Source of the DNA: Paraconiothyrium sp. Pb-2020
Lineage: Eukaryota > Ascomycota > Dothideomycetes > Pleosporales > Didymosphaeriaceae
Length of the DNA: 64,000 nucleotides
Assembly: GCA_022419385.1 (NCBI GenBank)
Contig: JAJUBI010000005.1
Span: 3,286,001 to 3,350,000, forward strand
Reading direction: 5' to 3'
Position 1 is the stretch's first letter. Every line of letters begins with the position of its first letter. The notes under the pieces are model-generated. The model saw only the letters and a list, made by a program, of their open reading frames with translations. It was not told the DNA's origin and ran no database searches. Below, piece after piece: positions 47,472 to 58,564 of this stretch. The translations under genes were made by a program, and so were the position numbers.

Positions 47472-48896
47472 ATGGCTAAGCATTCATTGGAGGCGACCTG
47501 CACGACCCGTCGGTGCTCAATGCTGCAACACCGGCCCCGTCTTCAATGCTCCACATTAACAGGTGCACAATCCGTAGCTGAGTCATCATCAGTCACTGTC
47601 TCTTGGGTCCATACGCGTCTGGCCCACTCTTTGCTCCCACAAAGCAAATGCCCGCCGCTCTGCCCACTTCACGGAGACCATTGCATTAGTCTCGACTGCC
47701 CGAACGAAGTGAACCATAGGAAACAGAAGCTGCACCGTCTACAGCTAGACGATGGTCCATCAGCACCGATGTCGTATACTACTCGTTCGTTTGGTTCTGA
47801 CGTAATGGACAGCCTCCCCAACATATCGGATGCACAAGATCTCCAATCGGCCTCGACAGAGAGAGCCTCGCCACCTCGAACTTCGCTGCTAGCTTCAACC
47901 TGTCAGGGACATATGCCGTATGATTATCCAACACTGGTCGCTGAGTCTCCGAAGACGTTCCGAAAAGTCTTTAGGCTGACATCAGATGAAGCAGCAATTG
48001 AGATACCATCAGAACCACCCGCGGAAACAGTCACGGCCAAAGTTGTTCCCACAGTTGCAAGTGACCGAACGCCACTTGAAGATAGGTCAAAGGGACTGGA
48101 TACAATGGCGCAAATAGCAGCCCCCCCACCTACACTTTTCGAACCAGATAATAATTGTCATACAGACGGGGAAGTGAAAGATGATAGCACGCTGGAACCA
48201 GAGCAAGTTCTAGCCTTGCAAATCTTCCTTCGTACCGCTTCTTCGCCACATCACACCCATGCAACTGATCCATTGAGTCTCTCAGAAGCGGTTGAGGAAG
48301 AAGGAAAACGGAACCGCAAGCCTTGGGCCGCCAAAGGCGCTTGGCGGGACAGAAAGAACTGGGAATGTACTTGCGGTATGCAATATACCCGCAGGTTCGT
48401 GACTTTCAAAAAGCATTTGGCAATCTGCATGCATGCTAGTGCCGAGCTTCTTCGGGAGCATGGTGTGAACAGTTCGGTCAAGCCATCCCCAAGTGGCCAT
48501 ACATCGCTTTTATCAAAGCTACCTCTGCCACCTGTCGCATTCCCGGAGGTTCCACTCGTCAGCCCACTACCGGCCGCAGAAATTCGCTGCTATCTCTGCT
48601 CCTACCGCAGCGACGTGTTCTGCGACTGGGACCCCGCCTGCCGTCTTGTTTGCACACCCTGCCAGATATCTCGGAAGCCTTGTCGACCGTATGGATCGAC
48701 GAAACGACGACCGCAGTATTCTAGGTGCCAGAATTGTGCGGCACTGGGAATGTCTGATAAGGCGCCTTGCGATGGGTTGATGCCGTTCGACATGAGGCCT
48801 TGTACTATTTGCGAGGACAATGGAGCCATTTGCTTACCTGTTGCAGAGGCTGTGGGTTTTTACCAGTTGCATCAGAGGTTTGGGTTGCTGATATGA
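47472..48896 (+). CDS. Cys-rich hypothetical protein with C2HC-like finger, probable nuclear
   Basis: I do not recognise the family. If the ATG at 47,472 is used the product is 474 residues. An alternative is an upstream exon from ATG 47,317 to 47,461 spliced over a 101-bp intron (acceptor TTAACAG at 47,556-47,562), which stays in frame and gives 492 residues. The body from 47,563 is common to both. It is Ser/Pro-rich and apparently disordered up to about 280. A finger-like C-x-C-x13-H-x3-C follows (about 298-320). The C-terminal 80 residues (about 373-455) carry repeated Cys pairs (CYLC, CTPC, CQNC, CTIC), likely zinc sites, with a basic stretch STKRRPQ. This resembles fungal DNA- or chromatin-associated Cys-rich proteins only in general character. 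It starts about 200 bp (or 41 bp) after MED20. Confidence 0.65.
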   Translation: MAKHSLEATCTTRRCSMLQHRPRLQCSTLTGAQSVAESSSVTVSWVHTRLAHSLLPQSKCPPLCPLHGDHCISLDCPNEVNHRKQKLHRLQLDDGPSAPMSYTTRSFGSDVMDSLPNISDAQDLQSASTERASPPRTSLLASTCQGHMPYDYPTLVAESPKTFRKVFRLTSDEAAIEIPSEPPAETVTAKVVPTVASDRTPLEDRSKGLDTMAQIAAPPPTLFEPDNNCHTDGEVKDDSTLEPEQVLALQIFLRTASSPHHTHATDPLSLSEAVEEEGKRNRKPWAAKGAWRDRKNWECTCGMQYTRRFVTFKKHLAICMHASAELLREHGVNSSVKPSPSGHTSLLSKLPLPPVAFPEVPLVSPLPAAEIRCYLCSYRSDVFCDWDPACRLVCTPCQISRKPCRPYGSTKRRPQYSRCQNCAALGMSDKAPCDGLMPFDMRPCTICEDNGAICLPVAEAVGFYQLHQRFGLLI

Positions 48897-49485
48897 GGCC
48901 GGACAGAAGGTTGAAATGGTTCTTGGATGTATAGAGGAAGGGGCGTTTAGGACTATAGTAGATCTCTCGTGCGTAAGGGAAAGGAAAACATGGGCTTCAT
49001 GCACTAATCCAGAGCGCAAACTCAGATGTCGTCAAGTTGCCAGTAATCCCCAGTGAGGCACTCTAATCGTCACATGGCCCAGCCCTAAGGCTTAAAACTT
49101 CTTTCAGGTCCAAGATGGAAGAAGTTATGGATGGCGAGTCGATCGATTAAAGTCGATGTACGTACTACTACAGTCCTACCTAATCATGTAGCCTCACTCT
49201 CTGTTCAAATTCATTGCTTTTTAGTACTTCGAGTTGACTGCCCACTCCTGCGTCACGACAACATTCTGCGAGAGGTCGTCGGGGCGGCCCGGCCTCGCCT
49301 GCCCCGTCACTCTGATACTGTGCATCTCATGTCTCCCAGACTATTCGATTCGAAATTCATACTACTCTCTTCAGCGGACACGTCTCTCTTCGCCTCCTTG
49401 TGTTCATCAGTTGCACGTCCACCTGTTCCCATCATCTGCTGATCCAGTGTGATCTCTTCATCGCTACCCCATTTAGTCGTAGCCG
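48897..49485. other. Intergenic, nothing recognised
   Basis: About 590 bp between two genes whose 3' ends converge. No domain or repeat is seen. Confidence 0.5.
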
Positions 49486-50256
49486 TCAGAGAAGGAGAGT
49501 GCTGGTATTTCCTCTTTTGTTCTCCTCGCGACTACCAATGGTGATCAAGTTGTCCACAATTTTACCCCTCCGACCTTGCGAATCAAACTGGTAGCTCCCG
49601 CCCTTTGATGATTTCAAGTGCGCCGATGCCAAATCAGTAATCTTGTCGAACCAGCGTCTGAACAGGTTGACGGTGGCGTTAGATCCAAGAAGGGTGACGC
49701 AGCGGACGATGCCGAAGGTGACGACGACCCAGGAAAGGCTGAATAGGATGAGGGAGATCTTGGTTCGTGTTTCCAGGCACGCTTTCCATATGGTGTGTGG
49801 TAGAGTTAGTGTAGTGGGGAGTGCACCGGAGTGGACGACGAACCGGAATGGGGATCGCCATTAGATAGAGATCTGTTGCTGTGTTGAAGGCCGTGAAGAA
49901 GGATAGTTGAAGGAGTAAGCAGGTTGACATTGGTCTATAGAGGTGGTTGTTAGCCAGTCATGCGTGCACCCAGTGTGGTGATAGCTTACTGCCTGGGTTA
50001 GGGTCGATCTGCCGATTCTTGTTGAAAGGACGACACTGAAAGACGATGACGTAGACACAGGCGAGGAAAGTGGTTGCAAGAAAAATCCAGGCCATTGAGA
50101 TCCTAATATCCATCCTATGGAGACCATCCCTAGCATTGTTTTAGCGTATTTCCTGGTAGGTTGCTCTTGATGTTTTGAAAACGTTCGTCATCCTCGAATA
50201 GTAAACCGTTCAGCATGACTTCAATGACCAGAAGAGGCAAGTGTATGTGAACCATC
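49486..50256 (-). pseudogene. Pth11-like rhodopsin-domain membrane protein, decayed
   Basis: Family blocks of the fungal seven-helix rhodopsin-type (Pth11-like) proteins appear in order on the minus strand. LFWSLKSC (about 50,240) is followed at once by an in-frame TGA where the family has Trp or Phe. Then come RMDIRISMAWIFLATTFLAC and CRPFNKNRQIDPNPG, a 55-bp intron (49,935-49,989), NQCQPAYS, a frame change, FFTAFNTATDLYLMAIPIPV, a second break where no AG acceptor exists, then WKACLETRTKISLILFSLSW and VVVTFGIVRCVTLLGSNATV. A hydrophilic tail ends at 49,486. Family knowledge: these are surface receptors or sensors. At least three independent lesions argue for a pseudogene rather than a misread gene. 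The N-terminal helices are not found with confidence upstream, although 50,570-50,365 has a weak resemblance. Confidence 0.7.
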
Positions 50257-50574
50257 TAACAATATTCAACTTGGAGCCTTTTACTCTACCCGCCCACTCA
50301 GTGGAGTGCGGGTCCCATATCCATCCAAGTCACAATCATATGCGCTGCTGTCATCAAGAAATATTCACAGGCCAGCTTTCGCCAGCCACCCTGTGAAATT
50401 TTGAACACAAATCGCAATAAGACGATACCACAAATTTTGACGTAGGACCATGCCTCGTGGAAGAAGTTCAACATCATGATGGAGATGCCTGGACCAGGTT
50501 ACCTGGATCCGAAGAAGGAACAGGGCGAACAAAAGAAGCCGCGTTAGCAATGAGCAAGCGACCAGTACGTTCAA

Positions 50575-51822
50575 AATCGTTGAAGCAGAAGGATAGCATG
50601 CGTTCTGCTATGAGGACAGGGCCATCTCTTCAGTGTATCATGCAATCAGAGTCCTCAGGCCCATGTTCAGACACGTTGTAGGGGGCATCTTCACTTTCGT
50701 TTGGGGGCTCCAGGGGAAATATTGGCGGTCGCCATGTTCATGCCACCGTGCCACGCGGTGCGTGTGCCTCGTAGCATGAGAGCTTGGCATTTCTTTCCCG
50801 ATTCACCAGGAATACACGTATGTTGCTGTAGAGGATTCATACCGGAGGAGTGCAAGCCGTCTCGCGCACACCGTTTTTGCATATACCGACTCGCTTGCTC
50901 AACGGTCTTTTCGAACGGAATCTACCGCAAGATCAGCAGTATTGGACCTGACTTCTGAATCGTGAGCTAGTGATTCGTGCTAGATATGTTGGTGCAACTT
51001 ACCCAGCGCCAAGCGTAGGATAATTGATTGCTAGTTAGTGACAGGACTATGGGCTTCTAAGATGATGGACGTCCAATGTCCCGTTCGGTCAATGTAGCCT
51101 ACAGGTAGCATGATCAGGAGCCAAACTGTCCGTCTGCGTGGGGCCAACACCGCGTAGCATGCAACAGGTTCCGGCATTTGCACAGTATCATCAGCTCAAG
51201 ATACGCTTAGAATTCCGCTTCTCCTCTCGTCTCCAAACGAAACCCTTGAGTTCACGCACGTCCTCTTGTTTCCGAAGCATGATGAAGGGCAAAGAACATT
51301 GGGAATGAAATGGGCAATGATTCCTATGCGACTGGAAAATTAATTTTCCATTCTTGGCATGCAGTTTGGACTTCCTTCCAAGGGTATGTTCCTTGAGAGC
51401 CGTGGGTGTTGGAAAATGATATCAAACCATAGTCAGAAGTTCTTCTAGCAGTAATTTCCCGAAAAGCTCTCTGCACTTTGTTGACAAACGGTTGGTTTGA
51501 CTAGCCGATGTCAAAGACGTTGTTCGAGTCATTCAGCCTGCGGGTCGGCATATTCCCATGCTGTCTTGTCACTGCAGGATTCGAGACTAACCTATCGAGG
51601 ATCATATCTCGATACTCCCAAGAATTATGTCATTTTGATCGGCTTGCCCGTGTCCTAGTTCGCTAATAGAGCCTCCATTTGTCAAAATGAGGCTGCCGTC
51701 CCGTGCTTGACCACAGACAGTTTGTTTCGCATTTTACCTAGCTTAGATCCTCTTTTACTCTACGAAACCATTCTGATTCGACCAACCAGTCTACCACGTT
51801 TCCATCGCAATCGAAAGTAAAC
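50575..51822. other. Long stretch without recognised gene
   Basis: 1.25 kb of normal composition between the decayed Pth11-like gene and the decayed acetyltransferase. Frames on both strands are short and overlap. A pyrimidine-rich stretch precedes the acetyltransferase start at 51,823, as expected for a former promoter. Confidence 0.5.
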
Positions 51823-52633
51823 ATGCCCAACTTCGAAGCCCATCCTTCCACAGAGGAAGATATCCCTCACTTCCTTGAGATCATCTCTGATGCGTTCGTC
51901 CACGATCACGAATATGTTGAAGCTGTTTTTCACGAGCACGAGCCGCCTAAGGGACGCAAGAAAGCAATGGAGCAAATGCTTATAATGTTTCGTCACGACC
52001 CCAACGGTCACTTCCTCAAGGCCGTTGACACAGAGAAAGTTAAATGATCGGTGCAGCAACATCTGCAAGGCTGAAGAAGTCCCTCACCAACCTCAATTGG
52101 ATGGTCCTTATTAGCTAAACGAAGAAGAAGAAGGATTTGCGAAGGCAATCTTCCGCGCGTTCTTCGCGCCGAGACAGAGGATTCTTGAGGATAACAACGG
52201 TCGCTTGGTTGGTACGTCGCCAGGCTCTGAGATACCAATCTCATCCCCGCAGACCTTGAACGCATGAAAGCGCTCGAAATACTCATGGTGGATTCGGCTT
52301 ACCATAGACAGGGTGCAGGGAGGATGCTGGTCAAGTGGGGCACAGCGCATGCGGGATCGATTGGGTGCGGAGGTAAATCCCCCCTCTGTCTGTCACCGGA
52401 GCACCCTTCCGAACTGACTCATCCAGGCTGTCGTCGAAGGCTCGGAACGAGGCTGAAGACTGTTCCGGTCAGAAGGATTTGATGGCCCGTTGTATGAGGT
52501 GCCGGTGCCCGAAAGTTCTGCACACCGCCGCAAGCAGGTGTTCTACATCATACGACGTTCAGTGAAGGCCGTTGGCCCAGAATCTGCCACAAACGGGGAT
52601 GATGAATGCACCGGCGAACGGATCAGAGCATAA
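51823..52633 (+). pseudogene. GNAT-family N-acetyltransferase, decayed
   Basis: The beginning is intact: MPNFEAHPSTEEDIPHFLEI and FLKAVDTEKVK, followed by TGA at 52,045. One base out of frame the family sequence resumes (MIGAA), then EEEGFAKAIFRAFFAPRQRI, an intron of about 41 bp (52,215-52,255), and the acetyl-CoA loop VDSAYHRQGAGRMLVKWGTA, the GNAT motif A (Q/RxxGxG/A). Another single-base shift lies before a second intron (about 52,372-52,427), then AVVEGSERG, an in-frame TGA (probably from CGA), and FDGPLYEVPVP to the terminal RKQVFYIIRRSV. Family knowledge: GNAT enzymes move acetyl groups from acetyl-CoA to amines. Two frameshifts and a nonsense change make this a pseudogene. It lies between two other damaged genes. 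Confidence 0.8.
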
Positions 52634-52761
52634 CTATGATAAAACACAAGGACTGCGGTCGACACCGACGTTTAGTTGCAAGCCCAATAACTACGCATTG
52701 CATTGCTTTTTTCGTTCTTATGAAGAGCTATGAACTGTGGAGTGTGCGATCTGTGTCTGAA

Positions 52762-54219
52762 TCAATCGAATAATTTGAAACCTCCAGGCACTTGACTTTG
52801 AAAAATACCATGCGGGTCATACTTCTTTGCTACATGGCGCAGAAAAGCATCATTCTGCGCGCCATAGCTTGAAATTGGCTTCTGCTTGGTGCCCGCATAA
52901 TTCGCATAAACGAATTCCCGCAATTGCCCCATCTCTCTTGCGGCTGTATTGATCTTGCGCAATACCTCTTCGAGCTTCGCATGTACTGAGGAGCTTGCAT
53001 CATGGTCAGACCACGAAGCTGAAAACAGCAGGATCATCGCATTTCCGTTCTCAGGGGATGTTCCAAGGGCGTTGTCATGTACACCTGGCGAAACGAACAC
53101 CATAGGCAGCGGCTCGAATGTCGCGATCCATTGGAGGGATCCAGCGACATTGAAGTTGTGCAAGGTATCATTGCAGATGCCGAAGATACGGTCAAGAAGC
53201 TGAGTGGAAACTCCGTACGTCCCAGTAGAGAAGAGCTGGTTTGTCTGCGCGATCGCACTTTCGTTCGCCAGGGTATGTAGCTGTGTGACTTTTACAGTGT
53301 TAGATATGCTGGGATAGCAAATAGCTCAGCGTACACCTTGGGATTCGTCTGCGGTTTCGTGTAGATGGGTGCCGAGAGGAGAGTCCATGCTTTGGTCACC
53401 GCGTTGAATATCGCGGACGTGGTGATGGAAGCATGTACATCGTACGGATGTGCATCCGCGATGTTCCTGAATGCATTAAAAACTTCACTGCGATGTGAGA
53501 TATCGTTCACCACACGACCACCCAAAATTCCATCCATAGGTAGGGTGTGGAAATCAATCCTGGTGACTACTCCAAAATTGTTCAATCCGCCCTTCAGTGC
53601 GCGGAACAAGTCCGATTGCGACGAAGCGTTGGTCTCGACAAGCTCACCGTTTGCAAGAACGATTTCAAAGTTGGTTGCCGAATCGCAAGTAAAGCCTACT
53701 TGAGGCGAGAAGTAGCTGATCCCCCCTCCGAGCGTTAAGCCCCCAACGCCTACCCCACCGTTCCTGCCTCCTGCCACTGTTTTGTTCAAAGAATCAAGAT
53801 GCGCGTAAACGTCCAGCCAGCTTGCGCCAGTTCCAACATGAGCAATAGAAGCATCTTCGCTCGTTGTAACAGCATTGAGTCCCGTCAAGTCGATAGTGAT
53901 GCCCTTGTCAATGTTTGCAAAGCCGGCTGCGGGAGCATGGCCCTGCGATTTGATGGCAAACGAACAGTTCTGGTTGGCGATGGTCGTAATGATGCTGGCA
54001 ACATCGCTGGATGACCTTGGCTTTGCAATACAAAGAGGATCAAGCGAAGCCTCTTGTATTGACCAATAGGCGCTTTCCGTTGCAGCGTATAATGTACTGT
54101 CTGGGAAAGCGACGTTGAGGCCGTCGATGGCACTCAGTTGCGTACACTAACATGCGTCTTTAGTTTAGGAACACACATTGAACGTTCATACTTACGCAAG
54201 GAGCAAAGTCTCGCGCCAT
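52762..54219 (-). CDS. FAD-linked oxidoreductase (berberine-bridge-enzyme-like), frame interrupted
   Basis: Predicted FAD-dependent oxidase of the PCMH/BBE-like family, often secreted or part of secondary metabolism. Exon 1 (54,219-54,196) encodes MARDFAPC; a 49-bp intron follows. The main body has SQGHAPAAG (His that can bind FAD covalently), VGTGASWLDVY, GGRNGGVGVGGLTLGGG, GFTCDSATNFEIVLANGE and ALKGGLNNFGVVTRIDFHTL. The C-terminal substrate and BBE parts end with KYDPHGIFQSQVPGGFK. Near 53,320 the frame shifts by one base: the text reads like ...FAIPA-ISNTVKVTQ with one base lost. An apparent 56-bp GT-AG intron (GTGTAC to CACACAG, about 53,286-53,341) would restore frame but would remove that conserved block. 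No signal peptide is seen. Either a recent single-base lesion or a rare splicing solution. Confidence 0.75.
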
Positions 54220-54526
54220 GTTACCAAAAACCGAAAAGTGAACGACTACCTCAAGTCAAGCTTTGGGGAAGCTAGACTTGGCGAAGCTTAAATACATAGG
54301 AGATCCGGCCCCCACTATGGTTTCAGGAAATAAACTAGCACACTAGGGCAAGCGCTGTCGACTATGATAGTACCTGCCTGAATCAGTAAGGTCATCGTCG
54401 TTGTACTACTACCCCGCTTCCTGTTCTTGAATATTGAATGACGATACTTCGCCCATAGCCGCAGCACTAGTGTACGATGCTCCGTGATCGTATTTCTTCT
54501 GCATGTCCAAATAATAATTGTTCGTA
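54220..54526. other. Intergenic, nothing recognised
   Basis: 307 bp holding the promoter of the FAD oxidase and the 3' end of the endoglucanase, both on the minus strand. No separate feature. Confidence 0.5.
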
Positions 54527-55808
54527 TCACACAATCAACTTCAGTCCTAGACACCCCTCCAATTCCCTCGCTACATCCACAATTACCCCTCCTAGGCCAC
54601 TCGTACTGAGACCACACTTCTGCATTGGCGCATAGCTCTTGACGTGCGGTTGCAGAACCTGAGGCCATGTAGTGTTACTTTGTGCTCCGACTTCCGGCTC
54701 CACACTCAAAAAGTAATCCCCCCAAAGTGGCCCAGCGGCCCAGTATGTCCAACCGACGAATTGCGGATGAGCCTCCAACCATGAAAGGGTGTCATTGACG
54801 GTTTGGAAACATGCGCTGTTTGCGCCAGCCCCGAACTCGGAGAGGAACGCAGTGTAATTATGTTCTTGCAGCCATGTTGTTGTTGCGGCGATGTTTCCTG
54901 GTGCTGCGGTAGTGCATGCGTTATGTGTACCTGACGTGTCATTGTCGAAGTACAGATGCATGTCAAATGCGAAGTTGTTGCCTGAATCCTTGATAGCTGT
55001 CAAAACGTTGGCGCTTGGCTGGCAACCAGAGCAGGTAGAGTTGAGCCATCTTTGTGCCCCAGTGAAACCGTTCCCGGGAACCAGAATGAGCTGCTGGGCG
55101 CCAGCTTGTCGAATTGAGTCAATTGATGCTTGATTGTTTGACAGAATCAGCTCAGTAGGCATGTCGTGTGGTTCGTTCATGAGGCCTAGGATCACATTCG
55201 GGTTTGTGGCGAACCGTTTGGCAAGTTCTCCCCAGAATGTGGCAAACTGTGCTGTTGTGGAGGCCTTGGGATCGGTGGTGTTTCCGATGACAGATCCAGA
55301 CGAGGGTTGAGAACTAGGGTCGTTATAGCGGTAATAGTTGTGTGGATCAATCACTGCATAGCCACCCCGCATCGTTATGTAGTTAACGGCCGTCTGGTAC
55401 TCAGAGAAGTATGTTTCGTTAAATGTACTTCCTAGGCCAGCCGTTAGAGGGCACATGCGCTCCTTGAGGGTCAATCAGCCTATCACTTCCCCAACACTTC
55501 CCTAATTTGATCATCCCGAGTAGTCACTTACGAGCAAGAACGGTAAACGAATAGTATTAGCCCCAGCATTGATGAAAAAATCGATTGCACTCTGGTTAAT
55601 GAACTGGTAGTCAGTGCCAAAGGCACCAGGTAGATTTTGTTGCGCAAATTCGCCACCAGCTGTAAGCTTGTCAACGATCCTCTATAGAAACTTGTCATGG
55701 ATTGATGCTCATACCAGAGTTCACACCGGCGTAAAGGATCTTCGCCGAGCTCGTTGCTGATAAACAGAGAGCAGTGAGGCCGAAGCTCACCGCCCTCACG
55801 AGCGACAT
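54527..55808 (-). CDS. Secreted GH5 endo-beta-1,4-glucanase
   Basis: Predicted extracellular endoglucanase that cuts internal beta-1,4 bonds in cellulose. Exons 55,808-55,715, 55,659-55,532 and 55,462-54,527 join in frame to 385 residues. A signal peptide (MSLVRAVSFGLTALCLSATSSA) is followed by KILYAGVNSAGGEFAQQN, which spans the first intron and confirms the splice. Barrel motifs: NTIRLPFLLERMCP, YAVIDPHNYYRYND, acid/base Glu171 in LMNEPHDM, MHLYFD (His243) and nucleophile Glu283 in LSEFGAG; WTYWAAGP near the end lines the cleft. There is no cellulose-binding module. The sequence resembles the single-domain EG2-type group more than the other GH5 enzyme in this window, from which it differs strongly. 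The frame is intact. Confidence 0.92.
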
Positions 55809-58564
55809 GACGAACTAATTGAACTAAAGTGAATGGGTAACCTAATAAAATATTTAGAACGAACGAAAACAAAGCCGTAGAGACAAAGGAACCACGCCTG
55901 TCACGCAAGGCGGGGGGGTTGTGAGCGTTAAGTGTGCCCTGATACCCCCATTATTGTGATTATATCGGAGAGCAGACCCTACACTCTTCTCACACTTTAT
56001 GCGACTCCGTTGCTATGAAGGGCGGGTGCTTGCATTCTCCCACAGAACGCATCGTGCCGCGCAGCACGCTCGATTGGCTGGCGCAACACAGCTGCATGAC
56101 GAGCAGCCCTACGAGACGTAAGGAGATGCACAGGCTAAATTGATGCGAACGCTCTTTTGAGTGGTGCGCGTCGAACGAGTAAATTTTGAGCGATGCGCAA
56201 GTTACGCATGAAGAATCCTGAAACGTGGGGTGGAAGAATGCCGAACAGTATAGCCACGGATTGATGTTATCCGCTGCAACAAATCTGTGGGGCCGCAATG
56301 GTCTGAAAAGGCAATCAACATACAGCGATTGTCGTCTTTACAATAGTCGAGAACATCTGGACTTATGTGCGTCTGCGAAGTTATCTGGAAAAACCAACAT
56401 GAGATAGAGCAAATAGGCGCAAACAGGAAGAGTAAAAATGCCCCACGATGAGTTCAATTCCTGGTTTGGCTAAGAAATTCTTCGTTGCAGTTTTCCGTGG
56501 CGTGTCATGAAGCACGAATAAGAGAAAATTTCCTGAACTCGTGCAATGAACATCTCTTGCAAGCCTAAAGCTAAACTATGAACTTTAGATTAAACTCTAC
56601 GTCGACATACGTGACCTCTTATATGACTGTATCGCGTATAATACCAGATTGGTAACATCATAGTAGCAGGGTTAGTTACCATAGGTACAAAAGGTTCCCC
56701 ACCTATTTCATGGCAGTACGTAACTTCTCCCATACAGTCTTAGCTTAGTTATGTAAAAGCTAGTATCATAAGTAAGTAGGCTAATACTTAGCTATCTGTA
56801 GTACATAAGTTGACTGAAGATTGATGGAGGATGTACCTTAAGCCATAGAAAGACGGGAAGCAAGGTAGATAAAACACAGATGTTATGTTTATTCACTTCG
56901 GTGTATACACCATTATACGCAGCAATCAGCACGTCTCCGTGACCGGAGTTAGCGGGCTTGTTTCAAATGTTACCTATGATCGCACGATCCTCACTCCAGG
57001 CTTCGAGAACTACTAAGTTGAGGGTATGCTGGACCCGACGAAATCCGTAAAGTCAAAGGACGGTCGTGCGGGTAGGTCAAGGATGATATCTACGATTATC
57101 CCCATGATATTCCTGCCACGGTCTCACTCTTCCCCCTTGTACCTCAATCTGCGCCCCAGGACAAAGCGACAGAGAAAGATGAGCGCTATATGTTGATTAT
57201 ATTATTCATAACGGGGCGATCAAGCCAGTTTCTGGTTCTAGCTACGTGGGTGACGACTATTGGCACGAGGACGGTATCACAGCGATGATCCAAATACTGT
57301 TCAAAGACAAGGTCAAGATCAAGGGCGAGCGTAACGAAGATGATCTCATCAAGCACGCGATGCAATGTCCTGCTGCCGAAGATACAACTCTTTTCGGCAG
57401 CAAGGGCAATTCTCCAGAGTGTCGTCACGATCCAGCGGAGTACGGCTATTGCCTCAGCTGCACAGTCCTTAAAGATCACGTACCCTGCGCCAACATATAC
57501 AACACCAACAAGCACCCCAGCCGTGAAGCTACGAAGATGAATAAATGTCTAATTCTATTGAAATGGACACAGAATATATCAACCCGGATCACCTATTCGA
57601 AAAGATAAGCTTCAGGCATCCAGGATATCAGTGGAAGACATGGAACAATGAAAACAAAACATCAGTTGTAAAAGTGCTCGTTCTACAAGCCACCATGGGC
57701 ACCCTATTAATCTTGCTTCAAATCAATAATAGGCAACTAATCACAATGCTAGGAACAAGGGCTGCGGCCAAGGCACTGGCGAGACGCCGTTTGTGGTCGT
57801 CAACTTCCCCGGCGTGACCCGATAATGAGAATCCCAGGTGTGAAAAGTATCTTCTGCATCGCTGTACATGTGGCCGCAGAGAGCACTCGTTGTACTGCCC
57901 CGCTGGTAGAGACTGCTGCCAGCAAGCACTGCCCTGGCCACTCATGCTCTACAAATTTGTGCAGCATCAGTATCGTGAGCCGTATCGGGGTTTTGATGGC
58001 TTAAGGGTACGATTGCCAATGCGTAAGTATAGCTGCAAACTGCAGGATTACTTACGAAGATGGGATGGACATAAGTTTGGATTGCATATCGAAGGAGTGT
58101 ATAAGTGTTGAAACTAGACCTGGGAATCAGTTACATGGCATCGTGCTCTCAAGTCCCTTCTTGTCAAATTTGACTGAACTTCGCCTGTCAACACTCGAAA
58201 TGATATTTCACACCCGTTCCTCAAAAGACCTACTCTAGCAATCCTCTCCCCAGCTTCCTGAGCGTATTTGCTCGACTTAACTCTGCATGTCACAATCTTG
58301 AATTGAACCAAGTTGCAGCCATTCTGGTTGCTACATCAAGCCCGTTCCACTAGTCCATGGTAGTGTTCTTATCCACGCGTCCTGATATTCTAAATCCTAC
58401 GAACTAGTAACAACGCTGTAATTCCAGCCGATGACCAAGTAACGCCTACCAGGGTATCTCTGAATCCTAAGCCCAAAACGCCTCGTCTACCCAGATGTCA
58501 CCAGATCTCTGGACCAAGAGCTCCATTATTCTTCCAAAATCGCACACTGCGGAAGCACACCAAC
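55809..58564. other. 2.7-kb stretch without a recognised gene
   Basis: Normal to slightly AT-rich DNA. A plus-strand frame around 57,187-57,608 includes GDDYWHEDGITAMIQILF and a Cys-containing segment (CPAAEDTTLFGSKGNSPEC) but lacks a convincing start and upstream continuation, so it may be a gene remnant or chance. 56,560-56,830 is AT-rich without repeats I can define. No tRNA or transposon signature is found. Confidence 0.4.

Noticed and set aside
35360..55808. Possible secondary-metabolite gene cluster (aldolase, FAD oxidase, acetyltransferase)
   Set aside because: No polyketide synthase, peptide synthetase, terpene cyclase or pathway regulator is present, and two of the tailoring-type genes are damaged.
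57186..57608. Opposing frames of about 110-120 codons
   Set aside because: Neither has a convincing start, splice continuation or family resemblance. Recorded only within the description of the gene-free stretch.
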